NCBI GenBank assembly: GCA_027296185.1
Contig: JAPUJL010000156.1
Location: 1-6,155, forward strand
Source of the DNA: SAR324 cluster bacterium
Lineage (GTDB): Bacteria; SAR324; JACQKK01
Direction: 5' to 3'
DNA length: 6,155 nucleotides
Part shown: piece after piece, positions 4,568 through 6,155 of the stretch
Numbering within the stretch: position 1 is the stretch's first letter
Layout of the letters: each line of letters begins with the position of its first letter
Notes under the pieces: model-generated
What the model was told of the DNA's origin: nothing
The model's database searches: none
What the model saw: only the letters and a program-made list of their open reading frames with translations
Position numbers and translations under genes: made by a program

Positions 4568-6155
4568 TTGATCGGGCGAAGCAATCTGGGCCGGAAGTCC
4601 TTCTCCGTGCCGTGGCGGCCATTGCTGCTGGCGGTGGCCCTCTTGCTTCTTGCGGCCGACGGCGCCTGGAGCCACGAGTTTTGGGTGCTCACACCGGAAC
4701 AGATCGCGGAGGTGAACGCTCAGCCCGTTGCCCAGATCTTCACTGAATTCAACGCGACGAATATTTCGATGATCGTCGTCACCATGGTGTTCCTGGTGGC
4801 CTGGGTGCTGCTCGGATTCACCGGTGCCCGGGAGCTGTTTCCCGATCTACAGGTGCGGTTGGCCTCCTATGCCGGGTTCGCGGCCCTAGCGCTACGGATC
4901 GGCTTGGCCGTCATGCTGGGCATGGCCGCGTTCGGCTTGGCGCCGCGGGTGGGCACGGAAATCTTCGAGGCTCCCGTGCTCGGCGCCCCGGATTTGGAGT
5001 TGCGGCTCGTGCACCCGTTCTGGATCTGGATCGCCTGGGCCGAGGCGGGGGTGGCCGCCGCCTTCCTGCTGGGCATCTACGTGCGTGCCGCGGCTGCGGT
5101 GACCCTCGTCATCGGGGGCCTGGGGCTGATGCTGTTCGGAACGGGCATGGTGGCTTACATCGGCTTGGTGGGCGGCGCGGCGATCTACCTCCTGCTCCAG
5201 GGGGCCGGCTCCTTTTACGTACCGTTGCCGGCGTTTCCCGGCACCCGGCGCATCACCCGGTGGCTGGCGGATCAACCCCGCGCCCGGGCGCAAGTGCTGC
5301 TGCGGGTACTGGCCGGGGTGAATCTGATGTACCTGGGGATCGACTTCAAGCTACTCCAGCCGAATTTGGCCGTTGCGATGATCGTCGAGCATCAGGTGCC
5401 CACGTTCGGGATGGAAACGGCCACCTTTGTGCTGTGGATGGCCCTGGTCGAAACGCTGTCCGGGGCGCTCATTCTCGCGGGGATCCTGATCCGGCCGCTG
5501 GCTTTCTTCCTGATCGCCTCCTTTTTGTTCTTTAGCCTGCTGATGGGAGAGAGCGTGTTCTCCCACATCATCTTCTACGCCCTGCTCGTATCCTTCGTGA
5601 CCAATGCCGCCGGCCGTTGGCGGCGGCCCATCGCCACCGACCGCCCGGGAAAGATTCTCATCCTCGGCGGCGGGTTCGCCGGTGTCCACTGCGCGTTGCG
5701 GTTGGAGCGGCTACTGGGCCGGTTCACCAACGTCGAGGTGACGCTGGTGCACCGGGAATCGTACTTCCAGTTCCACCCGTTGTTGCTGGAGGTCGTGGGC
5801 GGAACGATCCAGCCGGGCAACATCGTCAACCCGATCCGCCGGATTTGCACTCGCACTCAATTTTTTCACGGCGAAGCCACCTCGATCGACACGGACGCTC
5901 GCCAGGCTTCGGTCGCCTTGATCTCCGGTGAGGAGATCACGCTCGGGTACGACCAGTTGGTCGTCGCGCTGGAGTGGGAGGCCGATTTCTCCGGAAGTCC
6001 CGGCCTGGCGGATCATGCCCATCCGATCATGACCGTCGGCGACGCATTGTTCCTTCGGCAACGGGTACTCCAGCGGCTGGAGGAGGCTGAATATCTCCTC
6101 CGGCGGGATCCACAAGCGGACACCGCCCCCCTGCTGACCTTCGCGATGATCGGCG
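4568..6155 (+). CDS. Membrane DoxX-like domain fused to NDH-2-type FAD/NAD(P) oxidoreductase (3' partial)
   Basis: The frame is open from TTG 4568 to the right edge; 529 codons are visible. Residues of about 17-35 are a signal peptide or first helix (PLLLAVALLLLAADGAWS) followed by HEFWVLTPEQI, typical of DoxX-like membrane proteins. Several further hydrophobic segments follow, at roughly 66-86, 101-125, 150-170, 174-211, 242-258, 285-307, 310-327 and 330-348. After RWRRP the chain becomes soluble. KILILGGGFAGVHCALRLERLL (362-383) is an FAD-binding Rossmann motif, and VTLVHRESYFQFHPLLLEVVGGTIQPGNIVNPIRRIC is diagnostic of type II NADH dehydrogenase-like enzymes. The frame is cut just as the second (NAD(P)) Rossmann strand starts (LLTFAMIG). 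Such flavoproteins pass electrons from NAD(P)H to quinone on the cytoplasmic face. The fused helices would anchor the enzyme or add a quinone site. Residues 1-350 contain no cysteine. At the second FAD contact it reads VALEWE, where relatives have ALG. Confidence 0.85.
   Translation, partial: MIGRSNLGRKSFSVPWRPLLLAVALLLLAADGAWSHEFWVLTPEQIAEVNAQPVAQIFTEFNATNISMIVVTMVFLVAWVLLGFTGARELFPDLQVRLASYAGFAALALRIGLAVMLGMAAFGLAPRVGTEIFEAPVLGAPDLELRLVHPFWIWIAWAEAGVAAAFLLGIYVRAAAAVTLVIGGLGLMLFGTGMVAYIGLVGGAAIYLLLQGAGSFYVPLPAFPGTRRITRWLADQPRARAQVLLRVLAGVNLMYLGIDFKLLQPNLAVAMIVEHQVPTFGMETATFVLWMALVETLSGALILAGILIRPLAFFLIASFLFFSLLMGESVFSHIIFYALLVSFVTNAAGRWRRPIATDRPGKILILGGGFAGVHCALRLERLLGRFTNVEVTLVHRESYFQFHPLLLEVVGGTIQPGNIVNPIRRICTRTQFFHGEATSIDTDARQASVALISGEEITLGYDQLVVALEWEADFSGSPGLADHAHPIMTVGDALFLRQRVLQRLEEAEYLLRRDPQADTAPLLTFAMIG

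Noticed and set aside
4561..4746. ATG 4561 as start of the downstream gene
   Set aside because: It is in a different frame from the membrane/flavoprotein coding sequence, ends after 61 codons, and sits one base after the GGGAG that serves TTG 4568.

Overview
This is a GC-rich (about two-thirds G+C by eye) bacterial chromosome segment in which every recognisable gene lies on the + strand. Sec-type signal peptides, a SurA/PpiC-like foldase, an LpoA-like periplasmic protein and a CRP-type palindrome point to a Gram-negative, probably a proteobacterium or a delta-proteobacterium-like lineage. The UGA recoding described below implies that the host decodes selenocysteine. No closer taxonomic call is supported. 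No rRNA, tRNA, CRISPR array or mobile element was seen.

Left part (1-2536), cell-envelope pair: the 3' end of a PpiC-type peptidyl-prolyl isomerase overlaps, by ATGA, a 711-residue secreted protein. That protein has a helical-repeat N-terminal half and a periplasmic-binding-protein-fold C-terminal half, like penicillin-binding-protein activators of the LpoA type. It has a signal peptide but no lipobox. Middle (2607-3680): a cytoplasmic Gfo/Idh/MocA NAD(P)-dependent oxidoreductase of unknown substrate, with a conserved EKP lysine and an unusual cysteine cluster.

Right part (about 3709-6155), redox module: a plausible sigma70 promoter and a CRP-like operator precede a gene that looks broken by an in-frame TGA at 4073-4075. 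The TGA falls exactly where the first cysteine of a thioredoxin-like CINC active site belongs, the frame continues without interruption to 4411, and a GC hairpin with a GGUC loop follows at bacterial-SECIS distance. It is therefore best read as one secreted selenoprotein of 188 residues with a U-I-N-C redox centre. Downstream, starting at a TTG codon with a good ribosome binding site, is a large gene cut by the window end. It encodes a fusion of a multi-helix membrane region (DoxX-like, about 350 residues) to an NDH-2-type FAD/NAD(P) flavoprotein.

The most notable content is the selenocysteine redoxin with its SECIS, and its adjacency to the membrane flavoprotein fusion. A functional link between the two is inference only.
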